From Microbacterium sp. SCN 70-27 (GTDB taxonomy: Bacteria > Actinomycetota > Actinomycetes > Actinomycetales > Microbacteriaceae), in NCBI GenBank assembly GCA_001724425.1, contig MEEK01000017.1, forward strand, positions 1-57,417: a stretch of 57,417 nt of DNA. The letters are read 5' to 3'. Below the pieces are notes generated by a model, which made no database searches, was not told the origin of the DNA, and saw only the letters and a list, made by a program, of their open reading frames with translations. The first letter of the stretch is position 1. Each line of letters begins with the position of its first letter. This document shows positions 24,260 through 32,467 of the stretch, piece by piece. Made by a program: the position numbers and the translations under genes.

Positions 24260-26434
24260 ATGTCCGCCCCTGTTCCGCAGCCCCTCGCCCGCCGCGCCCC
24301 GCAGGAGGTCGGGATCAGCCCGGACGCGCTGGAGACACTCGCCCGGCGACTGCAGGACGACGGCCTCGACCCGCACGCTCTCCTCGTGGCCCGCGGAGAA
24401 GAGGTCGTCTACGAGACCGCGTGGGCGCCGTACCGGCTCGACCGCCCGGCGCTCGTGTACTCGGCATCCAAGACCTTCACGTCACTCGCGATCGGCTACC
24501 TCGCCGACGAGGGGCGCCTGTCGCTCGACGATGCGGTCGGCGACCTGCTCGCCGTGCCGGACGCTCCGGCGATCAGCGTCCGGCACCTTCTGACGATGAA
24601 CTCCGGGCACTCCGCCGAGCAGATCGAGCGGTTCGGCGACGATCCGCTCGAGCTCCTCCGGGTGGCGCCGGCACACACACCCGGCACGCATTTCGCGTAC
24701 AACTCGCCGGCCACGCATGCCCTGTCGGCGATCGTGACGGCGGTCAGCGGCGAACTCCTGACGCGGTACCTGCGGCCGCGGCTGCTCGACCCGCTCGGGA
24801 TCGGCGACCGCTGGATGTCGTCCTACGGGGGCATCGAGCACGGGGCATCCGGCTACCACCTCACCGTGGAGGACCTCGCCCGCACGGCGGCGATGCTCGG
24901 CGCGGGAGGGGTGTTCGGCGGGGTGCAGGTCGCGCCCGCGTGGTACGTCGAGGAGCTGAGCCGGCCATGGTCGGTGACGGCGGAGTTCGACGGGCCGGTG
25001 TCCGAGGAGCACGAGGTCAACGACTGGGCGCTCGGCTACGGCTACCAGTGCTGGCGGTCGCGGTACGGGTTCCGGCTGGACGGCGCGGCCGGGCAGTTCG
25101 GCCTCGTGATCCCCGACCGCGGGCTCGCGATCGCCTACCTGGGCGCGACGCTCGACACGCAGGCGACCCTCCGCGCCTGCTGGGCCTTCGTCGACACGGT
25201 GGAGGCGTCCGGTGCCGCGCGTGCCGCCGCGGTCGCCGCCGTGCCCGCTCCTGCGGGTGCGGCCGAACTCCCTTCTGCCGCAGCCACGCCTCCCGCCGCC
25301 TCCCACCGCGACACGTGGGACGCCCGCGAACGCCTCGCGATCATGACCGACGCCCCCTTCGACCGGGACGGCCTGACCCTGACCGAAGCGGCCCCGACCG
25401 GCGCCCCCGATGCCTGGACCCTGCGCCTGCCGGGTGTGGGCGACCTGCCGGTCACCGACCGGTGGCAGGATATCTCGTTGCGAAAGCAGGGCGGATCGCC
25501 CGAAACAGCCTCCGACACCGCCGGAGGGGCTGGTTCGCCCTGCTCTTCGGACGGCGAACCCTCGGACGGCGAACCCTCGGACGACGAACCCTCGGGCCTC
25601 GCCCTCGCGACGCGCGGTGAGCGGCGCGCAGACGGGTCGGTGCTCATCCACGTCGTCGACACGACCTCGCCGCACCGGGTGATCGTGCAGCGGTCGCCCG
25701 GTGGCGAGGTCACGGCAGGGTGGCACATCGCGCCGCTCGGGGGCGGGTGGGAGGTGCTGCGCATCCCCGCCTCGGTGACCCGGACGACGACCCGAGCCGC
25801 CGCGCTGCTGCTCGACATGGACGGGACCCTCGTCGACTCGGACGCCGTCGTCGAACGTCTCTGGACCGAGTGGGCGCTCGCGCACGACGTCGACCCCGCG
25901 CACACGCTCTCGATCATCCACGGCCGTCAGGGGCAGGAGTCGATGGCCATGCTCCTCCCGGACCGCCCGCACGAGGTCAACCTCGCCGAGAACCGCGCCC
26001 TGCTCGCGGCCGAGACGGCCGAGACCGACGGCGTCGTCGCGATCCCCGGCGCCGCCGACCTCCTCACGGCGCTCGGCGGCCTGCCGCACGCGCTCGTGAC
26101 GTCGGCGATCCTGCCGCTCGCACAGGCGCGGATGGATGCCGCGGCCCTGCCGATCCCCGACGTCGCCGTCACGGCGGAGGACGTCTCGCGCAGCAAGCCC
26201 GACCCCGAGGCGTTCCTCACGGCGGCGCGCCTCCTCGGCGTCGAACCGCGCGACTGCATCGTCGTGGAGGACTCCGCGAACGGCATCGCGGCGGGCCTCG
26301 CGGCCGGGATGCGCGTCATCGGCGTCGGTCGGCACGCCGCCGAGGCGGGCCCGACGTGGACGGTGCCGGATGTCTCCGGCATCCACGTGTCAGCCGGCGG
26401 AGACGGCTCCGTCGCCCTGACCCTCGACACCTGA
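24260..26434 (+). CDS. Fusion: class C beta-lactamase-like serine hydrolase + HAD phosphatase
   Basis: A single 724-residue frame. Residues ~10-320 are a penicillin-binding/beta-lactamase-like hydrolase with SxxK at Ser68-Lys71 (SASK) and a YNS motif. An Ala-rich segment and a second small beta domain follow, then a Ser/Asp/Glu/Pro linker built of three 15-bp repeats (25547-25591). From ~510 a HAD phosphatase begins, with LLDMDGTLVDSD (~515), TSAILPLAQ and KPDPEAF (Lys), then VVEDSANG. The HAD part resembles sugar-phosphate (phosphoglucomutase-like) phosphatases. The two halves normally occur separately. A GTG near 25775 could start the HAD alone but has no ribosome-binding site. TACGCT lies 6 nt before the ATG. 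Confidence 0.72.
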   Translation: MSAPVPQPLARRAPQEVGISPDALETLARRLQDDGLDPHALLVARGEEVVYETAWAPYRLDRPALVYSASKTFTSLAIGYLADEGRLSLDDAVGDLLAVPDAPAISVRHLLTMNSGHSAEQIERFGDDPLELLRVAPAHTPGTHFAYNSPATHALSAIVTAVSGELLTRYLRPRLLDPLGIGDRWMSSYGGIEHGASGYHLTVEDLARTAAMLGAGGVFGGVQVAPAWYVEELSRPWSVTAEFDGPVSEEHEVNDWALGYGYQCWRSRYGFRLDGAAGQFGLVIPDRGLAIAYLGATLDTQATLRACWAFVDTVEASGAARAAAVAAVPAPAGAAELPSAAATPPAASHRDTWDARERLAIMTDAPFDRDGLTLTEAAPTGAPDAWTLRLPGVGDLPVTDRWQDISLRKQGGSPETASDTAGGAGSPCSSDGEPSDGEPSDDEPSGLALATRGERRADGSVLIHVVDTTSPHRVIVQRSPGGEVTAGWHIAPLGGGWEVLRIPASVTRTTTRAAALLLDMDGTLVDSDAVVERLWTEWALAHDVDPAHTLSIIHGRQGQESMAMLLPDRPHEVNLAENRALLAAETAETDGVVAIPGAADLLTALGGLPHALVTSAILPLAQARMDAAALPIPDVAVTAEDVSRSKPDPEAFLTAARLLGVEPRDCIVVEDSANGIAAGLAAGMRVIGVGRHAAEAGPTWTVPDVSGIHVSAGGDGSVALTLDT
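25547..25591 (+). repeat. Three tandem 15-bp repeats in the hydrolase-HAD linker
   Basis: Unit TCGGACGGCGAACCC at 25547-25561 and 25562-25576, with one changed base at 25577-25591. In frame they encode S-D-G/D-E-P repeats, giving an acidic flexible linker. The unit count could vary between strains. Confidence 0.85.
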
Positions 26435-27340
26435 CGCGGACGCGTGCCCCTCGTTGAAGGTCCAGTTGCGCCCGAACGCCTTGCCGATGATGACGGTGAT
26501 CCCGACGATCACGAGGCCGATGAGCACACCCGCGATCGCGGAGACGAGGGTGTCGCCGAACCAGACGACGACGGGCCCGGCCGGCTCGAGCGCGTGCTCG
26601 ACGGCGTGGAGCAGGTCGACCGGCGCGTGCCAGCCGACCTCGCCGAGGTTCGCGAGCACGAGGTGACCGCCGACCCACAGCATCGCGATCGTGCCGATGA
26701 TCGATATCACCCGGAACACGCCCGGCATCGACCGCACGATCCGCATACCCGTGTGACGCACGCGCGCGGATGAGTTCTTGGCCATCTTGAGGCCCACGTC
26801 GTCGAGCTTCACGAGCAGAGCGACGGCGCCGTAGACGAGGGCCGTCATCGCGAGGGCGATCACGGCGAGGACGGCGACGCGCGACCAGAAATCGAGGTCC
26901 GGGTCGACGTTCGAGAGCCCGATCAGCATGATCTCCGTCGACAGGATGAGGTCGGTGCGCACCGCGCCGAGGACGAGACGCTTCTCATCGCGCCCGCCCT
27001 CGTCGCCGTCATGGCCGCCGTGGTGGAAGCCGAACCACTCGAGCACCTTCTCGGCGCCCTCGAAGCACAGGTACGCCCCGCCGACGATCAGCAGCCACGG
27101 CAGCACCCACGGCGCGAAGGCCGTGAGCAGCAGCGCGATCGGGATGATGATGAGGAACTTGTTCGCGAGCGACCCGAGCGCGATCCGTCCGACGACGGGG
27201 AGTTCGCGGGCGGGGCTCAGCCCCTGCACGTACTGCGGCGTCACCGCGGCGTCGTCGATCACGACGCCCGCGGATTTGGCGGATGCCTTGAGCGCGGCAC
27301 TGAGGATGTCGTCGACGACGGCGAGAAGACCCACGGACAT
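26390..27340 (-). CDS. DUF808 (YedI-like) membrane protein
   Basis: A 316-residue membrane protein of the DUF808 family. It shows VGLLAVVDDILSAALKASAKSAGVVIDDAAV at the start, the LSPARELPVVGRIALGSLANK segment, several strongly hydrophobic helices and a His/Asp/Glu-rich loop (HHGGHDGDEGGRDEK, ~110). Function is unknown. ATG 27340 is chosen because TACTGT (27348-27353, minus strand) lies 7 nt upstream, a leaderless pattern; GTG 27349 is the alternative. It overlaps the hydrolase-HAD gene tail-to-tail by 45 bp. Confidence 0.8.
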   Translation of the reverse strand: MSVGLLAVVDDILSAALKASAKSAGVVIDDAAVTPQYVQGLSPARELPVVGRIALGSLANKFLIIIPIALLLTAFAPWVLPWLLIVGGAYLCFEGAEKVLEWFGFHHGGHDGDEGGRDEKRLVLGAVRTDLILSTEIMLIGLSNVDPDLDFWSRVAVLAVIALAMTALVYGAVALLVKLDDVGLKMAKNSSARVRHTGMRIVRSMPGVFRVISIIGTIAMLWVGGHLVLANLGEVGWHAPVDLLHAVEHALEPAGPVVVWFGDTLVSAIAGVLIGLVIVGITVIIGKAFGRNWTFNEGHASASGVEGQGDGAVSAG

Positions 27341-27386
27341 GCGCTTCACAGTACCGGGCGTTCATGGCATGAATGGTTTGCGGCAC

Positions 27387-27400
27387 TCGAATCGATTCGA
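27387..27400. promoter_or_regulatory. 14-bp perfect palindrome in the MATE promoter region
   Basis: TCGAATCGATTCGA, centred on CG like LacI-family operators. A weak promoter fits around it: TTTGCG (27377-27382), 18 nt, TACAGT (27401-27406). It lies 150 bp before the MATE gene and 47 bp before the divergent DUF808 gene. Confidence 0.5.
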
Positions 27401-27550
27401 TACAGTGGAACCCGAGGCGCCCTGTCGGGGCGCAGTTCGTCGTTCCCGCTGACGGCCGGAGCCCCGCGCGAACCGACGCGCGAACCCGGCGCAGTCCCCA
27501 CACCCCCCCCAGACCCCGCTCGCACCCCTCGATCCCTCCTGAGAGCACGC

Positions 27551-29056
27551 ATGTCCCGCACCCTCACCACCGGCAGTCCCTGGCGCGTCATCCTCGCGTT
27601 CTCGGTGCCGCTGCTGATCGGCAACGTCGTCCAGCAGCTGTACCAGTTCGCGGATGCCGTCGTCGTCGGCCGTCACCTGGGCGTCGACGCCCTGGCCGCG
27701 GTCGGCGCGACGGGGAGCCTGCTGTTCCTCCTCCTCGGGTTCGCGTGGGGCATGACGAGCGGTTTCGCGATCCCGACGGCACAGGCGTTCGGGGCGCGCG
27801 ATCACGCGGCGGTACGGCGATCCGTGGCATCCGGCACGATCCTCACCGCGGGGTTCAGCATCGTCCTGACCGTCGTCGCGCCCTTCATCTCGGGGCCCGC
27901 CCTCGCGCTCATGCAGACGCCGCCGCAGCTCATGGCCGACGCGACGGTGTTCGCGCAGATCAGCTTCCTCGGGGCGGGGGCGATGATGGCGTTCAACTAC
28001 CTCGCCGCGATCATCCGTGCGATCGGCGACTCCCGCACTCCGCTCGTGTTCCTCACCATCGCGTGTGCGCTCAACGTCGCGCTCGTCCTCCTCATGGTCG
28101 GAGTCCTCGGCTGGGGCGTCGCCGGCGCCGCCTGGGCGACCGTCGCGGCGCAGGCCGCGTCCGTGCTGCTGTGCCTCGAGTACCTGCGGCGGCGCGTGCC
28201 CGTGCTGCACGTGCGCCGGGAGGACTGGAAGGTCACCCGCGCCGACCTCGCCGAGCACCTCCGGCTCGGCCTGCCGATGGGGTTCCAGGCTTCGATCATC
28301 GCGATCGGGACGCTGACGGTGCAGGTCGCGCTCAACGAGCTCGGCGCGGAGGCGATCGCGGCATACACGGCCGCCGCCCGCGTCGACGGGCTGGCGGTCG
28401 CCCTCCTCCAGTCGCTCGGGCTCGCGGCGTCCATGTACGCGGCGCAGAACCTGGGCGGGCGCCGACCCGACCGGATCCGCCGCGGCGTGGTGCAGGCCGT
28501 GTGGATGTCGCTCGTCGTCGCCGTCATCCTCGGTGTGCTCCTCGTCGTCGGCGGCGCGTCCGCCGTGCGGATGTTCGTCGGCGACGGCTCCGACGAAGTC
28601 GTGCATCTGGCGGCGTACATGCTTCTCATCAACGGGGCGTCGTACACCGTTCTCGCCGTGCTGTTCATCCTGCGCGGAGTGCTGCAGGGGCTCGGATCGG
28701 CCCTGATCCCGACCCTCACGGGCGTCGTCGAACTCGTCATGCGTGTCGGTGCGGCGGTCATCCTCGGAAGCATGTTCGGCTTCGCGGGGGTCGTGTGGTC
28801 GAACCCCCTGGCATGGATCGGCGCGGTCGTCATCCTCATCCCGGCCTACGTGCGCGCGCACCGCGAACTCGGCCGCATGCCCGTCGACCCGCCGGAGGTC
28901 ACCGAGACGACCACGATCCCCGTCATCGGTCCGACGGACGGGTCGATGGTGGTGGATGCCGTCGTGACGGCCCCCATCCCGATCGTCGGCCGCGGTGCCC
29001 CGGGGCGCCGCGGCGGTAGCCTGGGGCGGCGGCCCCGGCGGAAGATCCATTCATAG
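27551..29056 (+). CDS. MATE-family efflux transporter
   Basis: A 501-residue cation/drug antiporter with twelve hydrophobic helices in two bundles. The first helix reads ILAFSVPLLIGNVVQQLYQFADAVVVG, a classic MATE (DinF/NorM-like) opening; the second half starts near HLRLGLPMGFQASII. The C-terminal tail of ~60 residues is hydrophilic, Thr/Pro-rich and ends basic, an extension not needed for transport. ATG 27551 begins where similarity begins; the frame is open for 180 codons upstream without support. Confidence 0.88.
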   Translation: MSRTLTTGSPWRVILAFSVPLLIGNVVQQLYQFADAVVVGRHLGVDALAAVGATGSLLFLLLGFAWGMTSGFAIPTAQAFGARDHAAVRRSVASGTILTAGFSIVLTVVAPFISGPALALMQTPPQLMADATVFAQISFLGAGAMMAFNYLAAIIRAIGDSRTPLVFLTIACALNVALVLLMVGVLGWGVAGAAWATVAAQAASVLLCLEYLRRRVPVLHVRREDWKVTRADLAEHLRLGLPMGFQASIIAIGTLTVQVALNELGAEAIAAYTAAARVDGLAVALLQSLGLAASMYAAQNLGGRRPDRIRRGVVQAVWMSLVVAVILGVLLVVGGASAVRMFVGDGSDEVVHLAAYMLLINGASYTVLAVLFILRGVLQGLGSALIPTLTGVVELVMRVGAAVILGSMFGFAGVVWSNPLAWIGAVVILIPAYVRAHRELGRMPVDPPEVTETTTIPVIGPTDGSMVVDAVVTAPIPIVGRGAPGRRGGSLGRRPRRKIHS

Positions 29057-29128
29057 GAATACTTCTGTACGACGCGGGGTTGTCCGACGCGACGCGATAC
29101 GTCCGCATCGCGTGTCGAGAGGAGAACC

Positions 29129-29986
29129 GTGTCCACGACGCCTGAGTCCCCGACGCCGAACGCCCCCGTGCTGAACGACCCGGCGCCGTCCCCGGCGTTC
29201 GGGCTCATCACCGAGATGCCCGATCCGCAGTACATCATGGTCGGCGACGGCCTGCGCATCGCGACGTACTCCTGGGGCGAGCTCGATGCGCCCGTCGTGG
29301 TCGTGGTGCACGGGTTCGCCTCCAGCACGAAGGACAACTGGGTCGCGACCGGGTGGGTGCGCGATCTGCTCCGTGCCGGCTACCGCGTCATCGGCATCGA
29401 CCAGCGCGGCCACGGCGCGAGCGACAAGCCGCACGACCCGGGCGATTACTCCATCCGTGCGCTCGCGGGCGACGTCGAGACCGTCCTCGACACGTACCTC
29501 GTCGACGAAGCCCTCTACGTCGGCTACTCCCTCGGAGCCCGCGTCGGGTGGGAGGTCGTGCAGGACATCTCCGAGCGGATCCCGCGCGTCATCCTGGGCG
29601 GCGTGCCCGACGGCATCCCCCTCGCACGGCTCGACATCGACCAGGTCCGTGCGTTCGTCGAGGACGGCACCCCCGTCACCGACCCGGTGAGCCAGAACTA
29701 CCTGCGCCTGAGCGAAAGAGTGTCCGGCAACGACCTGCGGGCGCTCCTCGCGATCGCGGGCGGAATGCGGGCGACGAAGACCGTCGATCCCGATCCGGCA
29801 CACGCGCCGCAGCAGCCCGTGCTCTTCGCGACGGGGTCGCAGGATGCCATCATCGAGGGCTCCAAGGCGCTCGCGGCGGCGTGCCCCCAGGGGCGGTTCC
29901 TCGAGATCCCGGGGCGCCACCACTTCAATGCCCCGGGCTCGCGGGTCTTCCGCGAAGAGGGCATCGCCTTCCTCGCCGGGCACTGA
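29129..29986 (+). CDS. Alpha/beta hydrolase
   Basis: A 285-residue alpha/beta-fold hydrolase. It shows VVVVVHGFASSTKDNW (oxyanion loop), GIDQRGHGASDKP, the nucleophile elbow YVGYSLGARVG (Ser about 133), FATGSQDAIIEG (acid) and GRHHFNAPGS (catalytic His). The pattern is close to epoxide hydrolase/haloperoxidase-type enzymes, but the substrate is not predictable. GTG 29129 follows GAGAGGAG. The ~30-residue N-terminal tail before the fold is Pro/Ala-rich. Confidence 0.82.
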   Translation: MSTTPESPTPNAPVLNDPAPSPAFGLITEMPDPQYIMVGDGLRIATYSWGELDAPVVVVVHGFASSTKDNWVATGWVRDLLRAGYRVIGIDQRGHGASDKPHDPGDYSIRALAGDVETVLDTYLVDEALYVGYSLGARVGWEVVQDISERIPRVILGGVPDGIPLARLDIDQVRAFVEDGTPVTDPVSQNYLRLSERVSGNDLRALLAIAGGMRATKTVDPDPAHAPQQPVLFATGSQDAIIEGSKALAAACPQGRFLEIPGRHHFNAPGSRVFREEGIAFLAGH

Positions 29987-30056
29987 GCCGGATCGGCCCG
30001 GTCGATCGCCACGGGAGCGGCTCCGCACGGGCGCTCCGAGTCGTACGCTGGACGCC

Positions 30057-31010
30057 ATGATTCGACTGGCGACGATCGGGACGAGCGGCATCACGGAACG
30101 GTTCGCCGACGCGGTGGTTGACGTCGACGGCATCCGCATCGACGTCGCCTACTCGCGTGACGCGGCCCGCGCCCGTGCGTTCGCCGACCGGCTCGGCATC
30201 GCGGGAGCCACGACCGACCTCGCGGCGCTGCTGCGCTCGGGCGAGATCGATGCCGTCTACGTCGGGTCACCGAACGGCGCGCATGCGGCGCAGGTGCGGG
30301 ATGCCATCGACGCCGGCATCCATGTCTTCGTCGAGAAGCCCGCGACCCCGACGGCGGGCGAGTTCGCCGACCTCGTCGGCGCCGCCCGCGACCGCGGCGT
30401 CGTCGTGTTCGAGGGCATGCGGAACGTCTACGACCCCGGGATGGCGCAGGTCGCCGCCCTCCTGCCGCGGATCGGGCGCGTACGGCTCGTCTCGTTCGGG
30501 CAGTCGCAGTACTCCGCGCGCTACGACCTCGTCCTCGCCGGCGAGACGCCGAACATCTTCGACCCGGCGCTCGCCGGAGGTGCGCTGTTCGACCTCGGCG
30601 TGTATCCCCTGAGCGCCGTCGTGCATCTGTTCGGCGCCCCGGCATCCGTCACGGGATCGACCGTCGCCGTCGCGACGGGCGCGGACGGGGCGGGCGCAGC
30701 CCTCCTCACGTATCCGGAGTTCGTGGCGCAGGTGTCGTTCTCGAAGATCGGGTTCTCGCACCGGCCGAACGAGATCCAGGGCGAACTCGGCACGATCGAG
30801 ATCGACGAGATCACCCGGCCGCGCGAGATCGCCCTGAGCCTCCGGGACGGCACGCGCACCGCCGAGCACGTCGACGGTGCCGAGAACAACATGGTCTACG
30901 AGGTCGCCCGCTTCGCGGACCTCATCCGCGGCGACGACCCCACCCCCGACCAGGAGCGCAGCCTCGCGGTGCTGCGCGCCGTCGAAGCGATCCACCGAAA
31001 GGACGCCTGA
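30057..31010 (+). CDS. Gfo/Idh/MocA-family oxidoreductase
   Basis: A 317-residue NAD(P)-dependent oxidoreductase. The N-terminal Rossmann fold starts IRLATIGTSGITERF; FVEKPATPTAGEF holds the conserved Lys of the EKP motif (~97), and the C-terminal domain follows (GGALFDLGVYPLS). Substrates of relatives are sugars, inositols or dihydrodiols; none is indicated here. TACGCT (30044-30049) lies 7 nt before the ATG, suggesting leaderless transcription. The following DUF1801 gene starts one base after its stop. Confidence 0.85.
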   Translation: MIRLATIGTSGITERFADAVVDVDGIRIDVAYSRDAARARAFADRLGIAGATTDLAALLRSGEIDAVYVGSPNGAHAAQVRDAIDAGIHVFVEKPATPTAGEFADLVGAARDRGVVVFEGMRNVYDPGMAQVAALLPRIGRVRLVSFGQSQYSARYDLVLAGETPNIFDPALAGGALFDLGVYPLSAVVHLFGAPASVTGSTVAVATGADGAGAALLTYPEFVAQVSFSKIGFSHRPNEIQGELGTIEIDEITRPREIALSLRDGTRTAEHVDGAENNMVYEVARFADLIRGDDPTPDQERSLAVLRAVEAIHRKDA

Positions 31011-31011
31011 C

Positions 31012-31449
31012 ATGGCTGAAGGCGAGAACAGGTTCAGCGCCGAGGAACGCGCGGCGATGGCGCAGCGCGCCGAGGAGCTCCGCTCGACGAAGGGGCTGAA
31101 GGGCGCCGCCAAGCTCGCCAAGGAGCTCGAGGCGTGCGGCGACGCGATCGACGCCCTGAGCGGCGTGGACGGCGACCTCGCCCGTGCGGTGCACCGGATC
31201 GTGGGTGCGGAAGCGCCCCAGCTCGACCCGAAGACGTTCTACGGCTTCCCCGCGTATGCCGCCGACGGCAAGGTCGTGCTCTTCGTGCAGCCCGCCTCGA
31301 AGTTCGACACCCGTTACCCCACGCTGAACTTCACCGACGAGGCCCGCCTCGACGACGGCGCGCTCTGGCCGACGTCGTTCGCGGTCGTCGAGGTGACGGA
31401 TGCCGTGATCGCGCACATCCGCGACCTCGTCGCCGCCGCGGTGGCCTGA
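31012..31449 (+). CDS. DUF1801-family protein
   Basis: A 145-residue soluble protein of the DUF1801 (YdhG/frataxin-like) fold. It has a charged N-terminal helix with a KGLKGAAKLAKELEACGDA segment, then YGFPAYAADGKVVLFVQPASKFDTRYPTLNF, the typical core. Some members are discussed as iron chaperones, but no metal site is evident here. It begins 1 bp after the oxidoreductase stop, so the pair is translationally coupled. Its stop lies within a 30-bp duplication (31443-31494). Confidence 0.75.
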   Translation: MAEGENRFSAEERAAMAQRAEELRSTKGLKGAAKLAKELEACGDAIDALSGVDGDLARAVHRIVGAEAPQLDPKTFYGFPAYAADGKVVLFVQPASKFDTRYPTLNFTDEARLDDGALWPTSFAVVEVTDAVIAHIRDLVAAAVA

Positions 31450-31494
31450 GTCTCCGCGGCGCGCGTCTGCGCGGCCTGAGTCTTCGCGGCGCGC
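31443..31494. repeat. Near-perfect 30-bp-spaced direct duplication
   Basis: GGCCTGAGTCTCCGCGGCGC at 31443 recurs at 31473 with one change (TCT/TCC to TCT/TTC). The first copy includes the stop codon of the DUF1801 gene and the second ends just before the next promoter. It looks like a recent tandem duplication. Confidence 0.75.
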
Positions 31495-31516
31495 CGGGCG
31501 ACCTAGACTGGAGGGC

Positions 31517-32146
31517 GTGACCGACGCGCCGACCCGCACCTTCGAGGTGCGCCATGTGCAGCTCGCACGGGCGCTGTTCGCCGCCGTCGCGGCGATCATG
31601 ATCACGTTCTCGTCGGACCACTCGGCCGCCGTCGGGCTCGCGGTCTTCAGCGGATACGCGATCGCGACCGCCATCGTGTTCTTCGCGGCGGCGTGGCTCG
31701 TCTACCCTGCGGGCGGCCGCGGGCTGCCGGTGCTCCTCGGAGTCGAGGCGCTCGTCGCGGGGATGGTCACGGGCATCCCACCCCTTCGGACCACCGAGAT
31801 GTTCTTCATCGTCGTCATCGCCTGGGCCGTCGTCAGTGGGGTGACCGAGCTCGTCGGCGGCCTTCGCGCCCGTCGCGCCGGCGATGCGAACGGACGTGAC
31901 GGCGTCCTCATCGGGGCGATCACGCTCGCCCTCGCCGTCGGGCTCCTTCTCGTGAACCCGACCTACAGTCTTCAGTACGTGGGCGATCTGACGCTCACCG
32001 GCATCGTGATCGGTGTCGGCGTGTTCGGCGGGTACGCCGCCGTCATCGCCGTCTTCCTCGGGATCGCCGGCTTCTCGCCCCGCCACACGCCCGTCGTCAC
32101 CGAGGCGCCCGCATCGTCCGCGCGCTCGGCAGGAGAGATCGTATGA
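31517..32146 (+). CDS. Multi-pass membrane protein (HdeD/DUF308-like)
   Basis: A 209-residue membrane protein with six hydrophobic segments in a repeat-like arrangement (ARALFAAVAAIMITF; GLPVLLGVEALVAGMVTGI; MFFIVVIAWAVVSGVTELVGGLRA; VGLLLVNPTYSLQYVGDL). Segment order and the TELVGGLRA stretch resemble HdeD/DUF308 proteins. Function is unknown. GTG 31517 follows TAGACT by 7 nt, and GGAGGG lies in between, so either leaderless or leadered initiation is possible. It overlaps the next gene by 4 nt. Confidence 0.7.
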   Translation: MTDAPTRTFEVRHVQLARALFAAVAAIMITFSSDHSAAVGLAVFSGYAIATAIVFFAAAWLVYPAGGRGLPVLLGVEALVAGMVTGIPPLRTTEMFFIVVIAWAVVSGVTELVGGLRARRAGDANGRDGVLIGAITLALAVGLLLVNPTYSLQYVGDLTLTGIVIGVGVFGGYAAVIAVFLGIAGFSPRHTPVVTEAPASSARSAGEIV

Positions 32147-32448
32147 CCGAGAACCGACCCACTCGTCGCGACATCATGAAACCCGTGCAGCTGCTCGGGT
32201 TCGCGTTCGCCGCGGCGGTGTTCGCCGGGATCATCACGCTCGTCTCGATGGGCTTCTTCCAGGAGCTCACGGGCGACCAGCGCTCGCACGTGGTCGTCGT
32301 GTCGCTCGTCGTCGCCGGCATCGCGTTCATCGCGACGCTCGTGATCATCGCGCTCCTGATGCTCGCCGTCGACCCCGCTCAGGTCACGAAGAACGTCGAG
32401 CACGGAGTGCTCCTCCCCGAGGACGAGTCCGAGCCGCCCGCGTCCTGA
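32143..32448 (+). CDS. Small two-helix membrane protein
   Basis: A 101-residue protein with two hydrophobic helices (LLGFAFAAAVFAGIITLVSMGFF; VVVVSLVVAGIAFIATLVIIALLML), a basic N-terminus and an acidic C-terminal tail. It is not recognised beyond being a conserved-looking small actinobacterial membrane protein. Its ATG overlaps the preceding membrane-protein stop (ATGA), so the two probably form a unit. It converges on purB with a 19-bp gap. Confidence 0.7.
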   Translation: MTENRPTRRDIMKPVQLLGFAFAAAVFAGIITLVSMGFFQELTGDQRSHVVVVSLVVAGIAFIATLVIIALLMLAVDPAQVTKNVEHGVLLPEDESEPPAS

Positions 32449-32467
32449 CGGGCGTCCCGTCGACCCG

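Noticed and set aside
25775..26434. Separate HAD gene starting at an internal GTG
   Set aside because: No ribosome-binding site, no TAnnnT at leaderless distance and no stop in the linker; a fusion is simpler, though not proven.
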